The notes beneath the pieces are model-generated. The model was not told where the DNA came from, made no database searches, and saw nothing but the letters and a program-made list of their open reading frames with translations. A stretch of 28,577 bases of DNA, taken from NCBI GenBank assembly GCA_036270095.1, contig DATBDE010000131.1:1-28577 (forward strand), given 5' to 3'. Position numbers and translations under genes: made by a program. The stretch is from DATBDE01 sp036270095 (GTDB taxonomy: Bacteria > Actinomycetota > Thermoleophilia > Solirubrobacterales > Solirubrobacteraceae). Below, one piece after another: positions 7,112-13,899 of the stretch. Position 1 is the stretch's first letter, and every line of letters begins with the position of its first letter.

Positions 7112-8263
7112 CTAGGCCGCGGCCTTCAGCCGGGGCAGTCCGAGCACCCGCTCGGCGACGATGTTCTTGAGGATCTCGGTAGTGCCGCCCTCGATGGTGT
7201 TACCGCGGGCGCGCAGCAGCTCGTAGCTCCAGCCGGTGCCGGCGGTCAGGGCCTCGGCGCCGACCACGTCGGCGGCGAGCTGGGTGACGCGCTGGTTGGT
7301 CTCCGACCACAGCCACTTGACCAGTGAGCCCTCGGGGCCGGGCTGGCCGTAGCGCTCGGTGTCGGTCAGCCCCTTCCAGGCCATGAGGCGGATGGCCTCG
7401 CAGCGGGCGTTGAGCTCGGCGATCTCGTCGGCGATGCGCGGGTCGTCGAGCTTGCCACGCTCGGCGGCGGCGGCGATCACGTCGTCGAGGATCTGGCGCA
7501 GGCGGATCTGCAGGGTGAAGCCGAGGCCGGCGCGCTCGTTCATGAGCGTGGTCAGCGCGACCTTCCAGCCGTTGCCGACGCCACCGATCACGTTCTCGTC
7601 CGGGATGCGAGCGTCCTCGATGAACAGCTCGTTGAACTCGGCCTCGCCCGTGATCTGGCGCAGCGGCCGCACCTGGACCTCGTCCTGCTCCATGTCCATG
7701 AGGAAGTAGGTGAGCCCCTTGTGCTTGGGGGCGTCGAGGTCGGTGCGGGCGACGAGCATGCACCACTTCGCGTATTGGGCCCCGCTCGTCCACACCTTCT
7801 GGCCGGTGACTAGCCAGTCGTCGCCGTCCTTGACCGCGCGGGTCTTGAGCGAGGCGAGGTCGGAGCCCGCGTCGGGCTCGGAGAAGCCCTGGCACCAGAT
7901 CTCCTCGGCCGAGAGGATCGGGGTCAGGTAGCGCTCCTTCTGCTCATCGGTGCCCCAGACCATCAGCGTCGGGCCGCCGAGCAGGATGCCGAGCACGTTG
8001 GCGGGCAGGGGCACGCGGGCGCGCCCGATCTCCTCGAAGTAGATGGCCGACTGGGTCAGGGTCGCGCCGCGGCCGCCGTACTCGTTCGGCCAGTTGGGCG
8101 CGGCCCAGCCGCCCTCGTAGAGCTGGCGCTGCCAGGCGCCGCGCCAGGCGTTGCGGGCGTCGTCGCCGACGTCGCCCGGGTCGGGCGGCGGCGGGTTCTC
8201 GGCCAGCCAGGAGCGGAACTCGTCGCGGAACGCGAGCTCGTCGTCGGAGAACGTCAGGTCCAT
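7112..8263 (-). CDS. Acyl-CoA dehydrogenase, catalytic subunit
   Basis: A 383-residue acyl-CoA dehydrogenase that introduces a double bond into an acyl-CoA, passing electrons from FAD to electron-transfer flavoprotein. Seen are GFSEPDAGSDLASLKTRA, VTGQKVWTSGAQYAKW (FAD contacts), ITGEAEFNELFIEDARIP, and near the end RGNTIEGGTTEILKNIVAER, with the Glu expected to act as base. The start is the ATG at 8261-8263 (MDLTFSDDELAFRDEF), preceded by GGAAGGG. The frame stays open to 8566, but that part overlaps the divergent TetR gene and does not look like coding sequence. It is first gene of a two-gene operon with the smaller subunit and is divergent from the TetR gene, the likely regulator. Confidence 0.92.
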   Translation of the reverse strand: MDLTFSDDELAFRDEFRSWLAENPPPPDPGDVGDDARNAWRGAWQRQLYEGGWAAPNWPNEYGGRGATLTQSAIYFEEIGRARVPLPANVLGILLGGPTLMVWGTDEQKERYLTPILSAEEIWCQGFSEPDAGSDLASLKTRAVKDGDDWLVTGQKVWTSGAQYAKWCMLVARTDLDAPKHKGLTYFLMDMEQDEVQVRPLRQITGEAEFNELFIEDARIPDENVIGGVGNGWKVALTTLMNERAGLGFTLQIRLRQILDDVIAAAAERGKLDDPRIADEIAELNARCEAIRLMAWKGLTDTERYGQPGPEGSLVKWLWSETNQRVTQLAADVVGAEALTAGTGWSYELLRARGNTIEGGTTEILKNIVAERVLGLPRLKAAA

Positions 8264-8306
8264 GCAGTCAAGCCCTTCCGTACGGGGTAACGACAGGTAC
8301 GGGATC

Positions 8307-8324
8307 GTACTCGATGAGTATGCT
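8307..8324. promoter_or_regulatory. Operator-like palindrome and tetR -10 box in the divergent gap
   Basis: In the 69-bp gap between the dehydrogenase and TetR genes, GTACTC-GAT-GAGTAT (8307-8321) is an inverted repeat with one mismatched pair. It overlaps TATGCT (8319-8324), a -10-like box 8 nt before the tetR ATG. The position fits binding by the TetR protein to shut both promoters. Confidence 0.5.
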
Positions 8325-8332
8325 CCCCCGTC

Positions 8333-8965
8333 ATGCCGCGCGGCGGGTCCCTGGTCTCCGAGCATCCCGACGTCGGCGGGCGGCTCGGGCCGCCCAGCGA
8401 CGGCCAGCGCGCGCGGCTCCTCGACGCGGTGGCGCGGGTGGTGGCCGAGAAGGGCTACGTCGCGTCCACGGTGACCGACATCGTGCGCGAGGCCGGTGTG
8501 TCGCGCTCGACGTTCTACGAGCAGTTCGCCGGCAAGGAGGCGTGCTTCCTCGAGGCCTACCGCCACGGCGTCGACGTGCTCGACGCTCGCGTGGGCGCCG
8601 CGGTGCGGGCGGCCGACCCGTCCGACTGGCGGGCTCAGCTTCGGGCCGGCATCGGGGCGTGGCTGGAGACGCTGAGCGCCGAGCCGCGCTTCGCGCGGAC
8701 CTACCTACTGGAGATCGCGGCCGCCGGCGAGGCCGCCCGCCAGGCTCGCGCGGAGGCGTTCCGGCGCTTTGCCGAGCGCTACCGGGCGACGGCGTTCAAG
8801 GCCGGGCACCGGCCCGGCCTCGACGTGCTGCTGATCGTGTGCGCGGGGAGCGAGCAGCTCGCCGCCGAGCGGGTGCGAACCGGCGCGGCGGACGAGCTGC
8901 TGGCGCTCGTCGATCCGGTCTCCGCGTGCGTGGAGGCCGTCATCGAGGGCGCCTCGCGAATCTAG
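8333..8965 (+). CDS. TetR-family transcriptional regulator
   Basis: 210 residues. The N-terminal DNA-binding domain spans about 24-80, with the helix-turn-helix TVTDIVREAGVSRSTFYEQF (46-65) followed by the typical FAGKEACFLEAY. The remainder is helical and would hold the ligand pocket. There is no clear ribosome site before the ATG at 8333, only the TATGCT box 8 nt upstream, so a leaderless message is likely. It is divergent from the acyl-CoA dehydrogenase pair and presumably represses it until an acyl-CoA or related ligand binds, as TetR-type fatty-acid regulators do. It converges with the protease gene with a 6-bp gap. Confidence 0.9.
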   Translation: MPRGGSLVSEHPDVGGRLGPPSDGQRARLLDAVARVVAEKGYVASTVTDIVREAGVSRSTFYEQFAGKEACFLEAYRHGVDVLDARVGAAVRAADPSDWRAQLRAGIGAWLETLSAEPRFARTYLLEIAAAGEAARQARAEAFRRFAERYRATAFKAGHRPGLDVLLIVCAGSEQLAAERVRTGAADELLALVDPVSACVEAVIEGASRI

Positions 8966-8971
8966 AGTCTC

Positions 8972-9970
8972 TCAGCCGATCCCCAGGCTCGGCGCACCCT
9001 GCTGCTGATCGCCGGTGCCGGGATCGCCGGGGACGACCTGCTGGCCCGTGCCCGGGTCGCCGGGGACGACCTGCTCGCCGCCGCCCTGGCCCTGGTCGGG
9101 GGCGAGCTGCTGGCCGTCGGGGCCGACCTGGTTGGGATCGACCTGCTGCTGGCCCTGGCCCTGGTCGGGCTGGCCGATGGAGCCGTTCTCGATCCCGGAG
9201 ACGACCTTCTTGACCGTGTTGATCGGGAGCGCGAACCCGACGCCGCTGCTCGTGCCGGACTCGCTGGCGATCTGGGCGTTGATGCCGATGACCTTGCCGC
9301 TGCGGTTCAGCAGCGGGCCGCCGGAGTTGCCGGGGTTGATGGCCGCGTCGGTCTGGATGGCGCCGTCGATGGCCGCACCGCTGGGCGACTGGATCTGGCG
9401 GTGCAGGGCCGAGACGATGCCGCTGGTCAGCGTGCCCTGGAGGCCGAATGGGCTGCCGATGGCCACGGCCGACTCGCCGATCTGGAGGTCGTCGGAGTTG
9501 CCGAGCGCGAGCGGGTGGGCGTTGCCGACCGCGCTCTGGTCGATCTTGAGGACGGCAACGTCAGTGTTGGGGTCGGCGCCGACGATCTGGGCGTCGACCG
9601 GCGAGCCCTGCTCGCCGACGCGGACCTGCACGTTCTGGGCGCCGTCGATGACGTGCTCGTTGGTGACGATGTGCCCCTGGCCGTCGGCCAGGAAGCCCGA
9701 GCCGCTGGCCACGCCGTCGGCCGTCGTCGACTGCACGTAGACCACGCCGTCGGAGACGCTGCGATACAGCCTCTCGAGCGAGTCGGTGCCCATCGTCGCG
9801 TTGGAGGAGGAAGTCGGGACCACCGTTGCGGGAGCGGCGGTGGTGGAGGTCTTGCCGCCGGTGGGCAGGTGGACGACCCCGGCGAGGACGACGCCGGCTC
9901 CGACCGCAAGCGTGAGGAGGGCGCCGAGGAGCACGGCGCCGAAGGTGCGGGTTCCAGATCGAGGTTTCAT
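8972..9970 (-). CDS. Membrane-anchored trypsin-like serine protease, HtrA/DegP type without PDZ domain
   Basis: 332 residues. A short basic N-terminus is followed by a hydrophobic segment (about 9-33) that anchors the protein, then a Thr/Ser-rich linker. The protease domain (about 62-262) has the full catalytic triad: H106 in TNEHVID, D137 in DPNTDVAVLKID and S216 in GNSGGPL. The usual PDZ domain is absent. The chain instead ends in about 65 residues rich in Gln, Gly, Pro and Asp, including a tandem VVPGDPGTG repeat. It would act outside the membrane in protein quality control or regulated proteolysis. The ATG at 9968-9970 follows a GAGGAG site lying inside a small inverted repeat (GCTCC/GGAGC, 9971-9985) that could mask it. 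Confidence 0.92.
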   Translation of the reverse strand: MKPRSGTRTFGAVLLGALLTLAVGAGVVLAGVVHLPTGGKTSTTAAPATVVPTSSSNATMGTDSLERLYRSVSDGVVYVQSTTADGVASGSGFLADGQGHIVTNEHVIDGAQNVQVRVGEQGSPVDAQIVGADPNTDVAVLKIDQSAVGNAHPLALGNSDDLQIGESAVAIGSPFGLQGTLTSGIVSALHRQIQSPSGAAIDGAIQTDAAINPGNSGGPLLNRSGKVIGINAQIASESGTSSGVGFALPINTVKKVVSGIENGSIGQPDQGQGQQQVDPNQVGPDGQQLAPDQGQGGGEQVVPGDPGTGQQVVPGDPGTGDQQQGAPSLGIG

Positions 9971-10021
9971 GCTCCTCAGGGGAGCACCGGCGGATTAGCG
10001 CTTCCCGAAGAGAACGTGAGA

Positions 10022-10049
10022 GCAACCGAAATCTGGTTGCGCACGCAAC
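10022..10049. promoter_or_regulatory. Overlapping inverted repeats upstream of the protease gene
   Basis: GCAACC (10022-10027), then GGTTGC (10035-10040) and CGCAAC (10044-10049), make two alternative perfect hairpins or palindromes sharing the middle arm, including GTTGCG-CA-CGCAAC at 10036-10049. They lie 50-80 bp before the protease start and could be operator sites or mutually exclusive RNA stems. I see no convincing promoter to place them against. Confidence 0.35.
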
Positions 10050-10186
10050 GGTTCACTGCGCGGGCGGATGGCGCATAGTCGGCGTAGCGCTGCGTGGTCG
10101 CGAGGGCACGCACCACTTCGAGAGTTGTCCGCTCCGCTCGGTCTCGGCAGGCAAGGCGCGGCGGCGGTTCCAGCGATGTCCGCGTT

Positions 10187-10218
10187 GGGCGAGCGTGCCA
10201 CACTCCGCACGCTCGCCC
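10187..10218. repeat. Perfect 12-bp-stem hairpin
   Basis: GGGCGAGCGTGC (10187-10198), an 8-base loop (CACACTCC) and GCACGCTCGCCC (10207-10218). It is the strongest inverted repeat in the window and lies in gene-free sequence. No T-run follows on either strand, so a simple terminator is unlikely. A structured RNA or mobile-element end is possible. Confidence 0.6.
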
Positions 10219-10372
10219 CGCCGCGCCCACGTTCCAGGTCGAGGCAAGATGAAAGACCCCCGTGCTTGCGCTCGTTACCTTGGTGCCGCCCTCCCCAGCT
10301 ATGTCCGGCCGATCCCCGCAACGGTTTCGACCTCCACTAGGTCATAGCCTCGGCCGCGCCGGCCGGGGGGAG

Positions 10373-10391
10373 GGCGGCGGTCTACGCCGCC
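10373..10391. repeat. Perfect 7-bp-stem hairpin
   Basis: GGCGGCG (10373-10379), loop GTCTA and CGCCGCC (10385-10391) in gene-free sequence. It is short enough in G+C-rich DNA to be chance. Confidence 0.3.
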
Positions 10392-10477
10392 GAGGGCAGG
10401 CACCACGCGCCGCGATCGAGCCGCCCATCGCATCGTCACCCCGCCGCGACGACCGGGGGTAGGGATCGGCATCGTGA

Positions 10478-10672
10478 ACGCGCACCGACCGCGCCACGTC
10501 CGAAGCGTCAGGATTCCCGCTCGACGAGGTGGCCATGCTGGTTGGTCAGGCCAGCGAGTTGTCCAGCCGTTATCGGTATGGGCAACCGCGAGTGTTCAAG
10601 AACGTGATGGAAGACGCTCTGCTCGAAGCCACTCTCGTGCACAGGTCGGGAGGCCGCTCGGCCCGCGTGTAA
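10478..10672 (+). pseudogene. Possible decayed coding fragment in a less G+C-rich patch
   Basis: After a stop at 10475-10477 the frame is open to TAA at 10670-10672. From about 10514 it reads like real protein (FPLDEVAMLVGQASELSSRY, then YGQPRVFKNVMEDALLEATL), with the alternating pattern of amphipathic helices. There is no ribosome site and no good start; the first ATG is 10535. It could be the C-terminal remnant of a longer gene brought in by transfer. I cannot name a family, and the call is weak. Confidence 0.25.
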
Positions 10673-10827
10673 GGCGAAAACAGGAAATTGCTTGCTCGGA
10701 TCGTGCGCGAAGAATGCAAAAAGGAAACTCCCCGCAGGCGGGAGAGCGCCAAAGCCCGGCGGGGTCGGCCCAATCCGCGGTGCCGGGCCGAAAGGCATTG
10801 CTACCTCATTGCCACCTCGGCCGAGCC

Positions 10828-10861
10828 AAGAACGAGAGAAACCCCCGCTCACGCGAGGGTT
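10828..10861 (-). terminator. Intrinsic terminator downstream of tRNA-Pro
   Basis: On the minus strand a 9-bp stem, AACCCTCGC/GCGGGGGTT with one G-T pair and a 4-base loop (stem arms 10853-10861 and 10840-10848), is followed by TCTCTCGTTCTT. It lies 8 bp after the tRNA 3' end, where a tRNA terminator is expected. Confidence 0.7.
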
Positions 10862-10869
10862 CCTGGGCA

Positions 10870-10943
10870 TCGGGGCGCCCGGATTTGAACCGGGGACCTC
10901 ACCGACCCGAACGGTGCGCGCTACCAGGCTGCGCCACGCCCCG
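10870..10943 (-). tRNA. tRNA-Pro (anticodon CGG)
   Basis: The minus strand folds into a full cloverleaf of 74 nt. The acceptor stem is CGGGGCG/CGCCCCG with discriminator A. The D arm lies in TGGCGCAGCCTGGTAGCGC. The anticodon stem CACCG/CGGTG has loop TTCGGGT, giving anticodon CGG, and the T arm contains GGTTCAAATCC. The C1-G72 pair is typical of bacterial tRNA-Pro. CCA is not encoded. A TAGACT box about 10 bp upstream on the minus strand is a likely -10. Confidence 0.95.
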
Positions 10944-10994
10944 AGGGGGTCGAGTCTAGCCGCGCGGAGCGCCCCTGTAGGCTCAGCCGCGGGG

Positions 10995-11411
10995 ATGCGG
11001 ACGATCGGGAACATCATCTGGTTCGTCCTGTCCGGAGTGTGGCTGGCGATCGCCTACACGCTCGCGGCGCTGGTCATGTTCATCCTCATCATCACCATCC
11101 CGTTCGGGGTCGCCTCGCTGCGCATCGCGGCCTTCTGCCTGTGGCCGTTCGGGCGCGTGATCATCCGGCGGTCCGACGCCGGCGCCGGGTCGGCCATCGG
11201 CAACGTCATCTGGGTCATCCTCGCTGGCTGGTGGCTCGCGCTCGGCCACCTGATCACCGGCATCCTCCTCTGCATCACGATCATCGGGATCCCGCTCGGG
11301 CTCGCGAACTTCAAGCTCATCCCGGTGACCTTCACGCCCTTGGGGCGCGAGATCGTCGACGCCGACTCGCTGCACGCGTCCGCCGAGAACGCCGTCGCAA
11401 TCGGCCGGTAG
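10995..11411 (+). CDS. yccF: YccF-domain inner-membrane protein
   Basis: 138 residues made of two tandem copies of the YccF membrane domain. Residues 4-54 (IGNIIWFVLSGVWLAIAY ... LWPFGR) are repeated at 68-118 (IGNVIWVILAGWWLALGH ... FTPLGR). Each copy has hydrophobic segments and ends in a P[FL]GR motif. The family is widespread and of unknown function. The ATG at 10995 has no strong ribosome site. TAGGCT at 10978-10983 lies 11 nt before it and may give a near-leaderless message. The gene converges with soxR with a 5-bp gap. Confidence 0.9.
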   Translation: MRTIGNIIWFVLSGVWLAIAYTLAALVMFILIITIPFGVASLRIAAFCLWPFGRVIIRRSDAGAGSAIGNVIWVILAGWWLALGHLITGILLCITIIGIPLGLANFKLIPVTFTPLGREIVDADSLHASAENAVAIGR

Positions 11412-11416
11412 CGCCC

Positions 11417-11878
11417 TCAGCTGCGGGGGTCGCCGAGCCAGTACCGCGGGCCCGGGCCGCGCGCTCCCGCGCGGTCGCCGGGGTTGGCCAGCCGGCAGCG
11501 GTCGAGCGACAGGCAGCCGCAGCCGATGCACTCGGTCAACCCGACGCGCAGGCGCTCGAGCTCGGCGATGCGATCGTCGATGCGCTCGGTCCAGCCGCCC
11601 GAGAGCCGCGACCAGTCCCGGCGGGTGGGCGTGCGAGCACCGGGGAGCTTGCCCAGCTCGGCGCCGATCTCCTCCAGCGTGAGCCCCACCTTCTGCGCGA
11701 ATACGATGAACGCGATCCGGCGCAGCACCGCCCGCGGATAGCGGCGGTGGCCGGAGCCCGCGCGCTCGGACGCGATGAGCCCGCGCTCCTCGTAGAAGCG
11801 CAGGGCCGAGGCGGCCACACCGCTGCGCCGTGTGACGTCGCCGATCGTGAGCAGGGAGTCTCTTGACTTCAAGTTCAC
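11417..11878 (-). CDS. soxR: SoxR redox-sensing regulator (MerR family, [2Fe-2S])
   Basis: 153 residues. The N-terminal MerR helix-turn-helix (LTIGDVTRRSGVAASALRFY, residues 10-29) and wing are followed by a dimerisation helix (about 86-115). The SoxR cluster motif is C117-IG-C120-G-C122-LSLDR-C128, then NPGDRAGARGPG, a close match to the SoxR tail. SoxR senses redox-cycling compounds or superoxide through oxidation of its cluster and switches its target promoter. The start is GTG at 11876-11878, which lies inside the SoxR box. A TTG two codons later, 9 nt after TAAGCT, is an alternative for a leaderless message. It is divergent from the DUF5519 gene. Confidence 0.93.
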   Translation of the reverse strand: MNLKSRDSLLTIGDVTRRSGVAASALRFYEERGLIASERAGSGHRRYPRAVLRRIAFIVFAQKVGLTLEEIGAELGKLPGARTPTRRDWSRLSGGWTERIDDRIAELERLRVGLTECIGCGCLSLDRCRLANPGDRAGARGPGPRYWLGDPRS

Positions 11879-11891
11879 TTGAGCTTATACG
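11863..11891 (+). promoter_or_regulatory. SoxR box inside the DUF5519 promoter, overlapping the soxR promoter
   Basis: CTTCAAGTTCACTTGAGC (11867-11884) matches 15 of 18 positions of the classical SoxR site CCTCAAGTTAACTTGAGG. It sits between TTGACT (11863-11868) and TATACG (11886-11891), with a 17-bp spacer. On the other strand TATAAG (11889-11884) with TTGCTC 16 bp upstream would serve soxR, so the two -10 boxes share bases. The E. coli soxS promoter has a 19-bp spacer; 17 bp would be near optimal without SoxR action, so repression rather than activation is plausible. Confidence 0.8.
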
Positions 11892-11899
11892 CTGCTCCG

Positions 11900-12226
11900 A
11901 TGTCCGAGCAACGCACACCGAGTCAGCAGATCACCGACGAGGTCACCTCGTGGGAGGGCGTCGAGGCCGGGCCGGGCCGTCGCGGCGAGTTCGCGTTCAA
12001 GGTCGGCCGGCGCGAGATCGGCCACCTGCACGGCGACCGCTCCGCCCACTTCAGCTTCCCCAAGGGCGTGTGGGCCGAGCTGAACGAGCAGGGGCGCATC
12101 GTCGACCACCCGGTCTTCCCGGGGAAAGTCGGGCCCGCCGCCCGCCGGATCGAGAGCGACGCGGACGTCGACGACGTGATCGCGCTCATGCGCCTGAACT
12201 ACGACCGCCTGACCGGTTCCCGCTGA
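11900..12226 (+). CDS. DUF5519 luciferase-domain-like protein, probable SoxR target
   Basis: 108 residues with the pattern of the small DUF5519 'luciferase domain' family: ITDEVTSWEGVEAGPGRRGE, then VGRREIGHLHGDRSAHFSFP and a C-terminal helix DDVIALMRLNYDRLTG. No cofactor site is obvious, and the name does not mean it makes light. The start chosen is ATG at 11900, 8 nt after the TATACG box, so the message is probably leaderless. An upstream TTG in frame at 11879 lies inside the promoter. Being the only gene on this side of the SoxR box, it is the likely regulated target and may have a part in redox or toxic-compound response. Confidence 0.8.
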   Translation: MSEQRTPSQQITDEVTSWEGVEAGPGRRGEFAFKVGRREIGHLHGDRSAHFSFPKGVWAELNEQGRIVDHPVFPGKVGPAARRIESDADVDDVIALMRLNYDRLTGSR

Positions 12227-12278
12227 CCGGAAGCCGGAGCGCCGGGAGGGCTCGCGCCCGGGCGTAAGCTCTGGGGCC

Positions 12279-12890
12279 ATGAGCCCTCCGTTCTCCCGCG
12301 GCTTCCACCGCCGGCATGAGGCCGAGCGCGCGGACGCCGACCGCGTGCCCCCCGGCCAGTACGTGGTCAACGACTTCCCCGTGCTGTCAGCCGGGCCCAC
12401 GCCGCACACCTCGCTGGACCAGTGGTCGTTCACGATCAACGGGGCCGTCGACGAGCCGCGCACGTGGACCTGGGAGCAGTTCCAGGCCCTGCCGGCCGAG
12501 GAGGTCACCCGCGACATCCACTGCGTCACCCACTGGTCGAAGCTGGGCACGACCTGGCGCGGCGTCGCCGTCGACACCCTGCTGCAGGGGATCGAGACCA
12601 GCGCCGAGTACGTGGTCGAGTTCGCCGACGGCGGCTACACGACCAACGTGCCGCTCGACGACCTGCGCGACGGCAAGGCGTGGGTGGCCTACGAGTTCGA
12701 CGGCGAGCCGCTGGAGTCCGAGCACGGAGGCCCGGCCCGCATGCTCGTGCCCCACCTGTACTTCTGGAAGAGCGCGAAGTGGGTGCGCGGCCTGACGCTG
12801 AGCGACGACGACCGCCCGGGGTTCTGGGAGCAGAACGGCTACCACAACTACGGGGATCCCTGGCGCGAGCAGCGCTACTGGAACGACTAG
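12279..12890 (+). CDS. Sulfite-oxidase-like molybdopterin oxidoreductase
   Basis: 203 residues with a single sulfite-oxidase-type molybdopterin domain. It contains SLDQWSFTINGAVDEPRTWT, then DIHCVTHWSKLGTTWRGV, where C82 is the expected molybdenum ligand. HGGPARMLVPHLYFWKSAKW follows and it ends with GFWEQNGYHNYGDPW. There is no signal peptide, unlike YedY/MsrP, so it acts in the cytoplasm. The start ATG at 12279 is 8 nt after TAAGCT (12265-12270), again suggesting a leaderless message. Its stop TAG shares its G with the GTG of the reductase gene, so the two products are made together and probably form an electron-transfer pair. The true substrate is unknown. Confidence 0.9.
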   Translation: MSPPFSRGFHRRHEAERADADRVPPGQYVVNDFPVLSAGPTPHTSLDQWSFTINGAVDEPRTWTWEQFQALPAEEVTRDIHCVTHWSKLGTTWRGVAVDTLLQGIETSAEYVVEFADGGYTTNVPLDDLRDGKAWVAYEFDGEPLESEHGGPARMLVPHLYFWKSAKWVRGLTLSDDDRPGFWEQNGYHNYGDPWREQRYWND

Positions 12891-13633
12891 TGGCGGCGCC
12901 ACGGGCCGGCTGGCAGTCGGCGACGCTGCGCGACAAGCGCACCGAGACCGACCGCGCCGCCACGCTGCACCTCTCCACCGACGAGTGGCCCGGCCACCGC
13001 GCCGGCCAGCACGTCGACGTGCGCCTGACCGCCGAGGACGGCTACCAGGCGCAGCGCTCGTACTCGATCGCCTCGCCGCCCGAGGACGACGGCGACGTCG
13101 CGCTCACGGTCGAGCGCCTCGACGACGGCGAGGTCTCGCCCTATCTGGTCGACGAGATGGCGCCCGGCGACATGTGCGAGCTGCGCGGGCCCATCGGGGG
13201 CTGGTTCGTGTGGGACGCGGACGACGGCGGGCCGCTGCTGCTGGTCGGCGGCGGGTCGGGCGTGGTGCCGCTCATGTCGATGCTGCGCCACCGCGCGGCG
13301 CTGCACTCCGGGGTGCGGGCGCGCCTGCTGCTCTCGGCCCGCTCGCTCGACGACGCGCTCTACGCGGACGAGCTGCACGCGCTCGACGCCGGCGACGACG
13401 AGCTCGACGTCAGCATCACCCTGACCCGCACCGCGCCGCCGGACTGGGCCGGCTACGCGCGCCGGGTCGACCGCTCCATGCTCGAGGAGGTGGCCTGGCC
13501 GGCGGCCGACCGGCCCCGCGTCTACGTGTGCGGGCCGACGCCGTTCGTGGAGTCCGTGGCTGCGGGCCTTGTCGATCTCGGGCACGATGCGGGTCTGGTC
13601 AAGACCGAGCGCTTCGGCGCCACCGGGAGCTGA
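12890..13633 (+). CDS. FAD/NAD(P)-binding ferredoxin-reductase-type oxidoreductase
   Basis: 247 residues of the ferredoxin-NADP reductase fold. The FAD site is RSYSIAS (56-62), the nucleotide site VGGGSGVVPLMSML (119-132) and YVCGPTPFVES (212-222), ending in KTERFG. There is no plant-type [2Fe-2S] domain, so electrons would go to a partner protein. The GTG start overlaps the stop of the molybdoenzyme gene by one base, so this is probably that enzyme's NAD(P)H-linked electron partner. The direction of electron flow is not shown by sequence. Confidence 0.92.
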   Translation: MAAPRAGWQSATLRDKRTETDRAATLHLSTDEWPGHRAGQHVDVRLTAEDGYQAQRSYSIASPPEDDGDVALTVERLDDGEVSPYLVDEMAPGDMCELRGPIGGWFVWDADDGGPLLLVGGGSGVVPLMSMLRHRAALHSGVRARLLLSARSLDDALYADELHALDAGDDELDVSITLTRTAPPDWAGYARRVDRSMLEEVAWPAADRPRVYVCGPTPFVESVAAGLVDLGHDAGLVKTERFGATGS

Positions 13634-13635
13634 AC

Positions 13636-13887
13636 ATGGAACGCCTGGACGGAAACGCCGCCGCTGGCCTCCTCGAGGAGGTCTTCGCGCGGGAAATGAC
13701 GACGGCGATGGAGACCTGCGCGAGCTGCGGCAACGAGGCGGTCGTCGCGACCACGCACGTCTACATGGGCGACATCGGCACGGTGCTGCGCTGCCCGACC
13801 TGCGAGCAGGTGCTGATGACGATCGTGCACGTCCGTGAGGAGCTGCACGTGGACCTCTCGGGTGTGCGCCGGATCGACCTTCGCTAG
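13636..13887 (+). CDS. DUF6510-like zinc-ribbon small protein
   Basis: 83 residues with two CxxC knuckles, C28-x2-C31 and C53-x2-C56, spaced as in a zinc ribbon (CASCGNEAVVATT and LRCPTCEQVLMTIV). A helical N-terminus and a strand-rich tail surround them. It begins with ATG only 2 nt after the reductase stop, completing a three-gene operon with the molybdoenzyme and flavin reductase. From memory this trio recurs in actinomycetes. A role as assembly or electron-transfer helper is a guess. Its stop TAG forms the first three bases of a TAGCCT box before the next gene. Confidence 0.8.
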   Translation: MERLDGNAAAGLLEEVFAREMTTAMETCASCGNEAVVATTHVYMGDIGTVLRCPTCEQVLMTIVHVREELHVDLSGVRRIDLR

Positions 13888-13899
13888 CCTGCCGCGCCG

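Larger units (their letters stand above)
9998..10869. other. Roughly 0.9-kb region without a recognisable intact gene
   Basis: No reading frame here has a convincing family match or a ribosome site. The stretch has several perfect hairpins (10022-10049, 10187-10218, 10373-10391) and, at about 10550-10740, a clear drop in G+C to about 55 percent by hand count against the low 70s around it. A 65-codon open fragment ends at 10672. Next to a tRNA gene, a decayed integrated element is one explanation, but no integrase or att repeat is visible. Confidence 0.6.

Noticed and set aside
8264..8566. N-terminal extension of the catalytic acyl-CoA dehydrogenase up to 8566
   Set aside because: It would run through the divergent promoter and the tetR coding region, and family members begin at the MDLTFSDDE-type sequence.
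10187..10218. Treating the 12-bp hairpin as an intrinsic terminator
   Set aside because: No T-rich tract follows on either strand; recorded only as a hairpin.
10870..10943. tRNA-Pro 3' end as an attachment site for a mobile element
   Set aside because: No second copy of the tRNA 3' end was found in the neighbouring gene-poor stretch, so integration remains only a possibility.
10508..11017. Minus-strand 169-codon frame spanning tRNA-Pro
   Set aside because: It reads through the tRNA (giving the familiar GSNPGAP-like string) and has no ribosome site or family.
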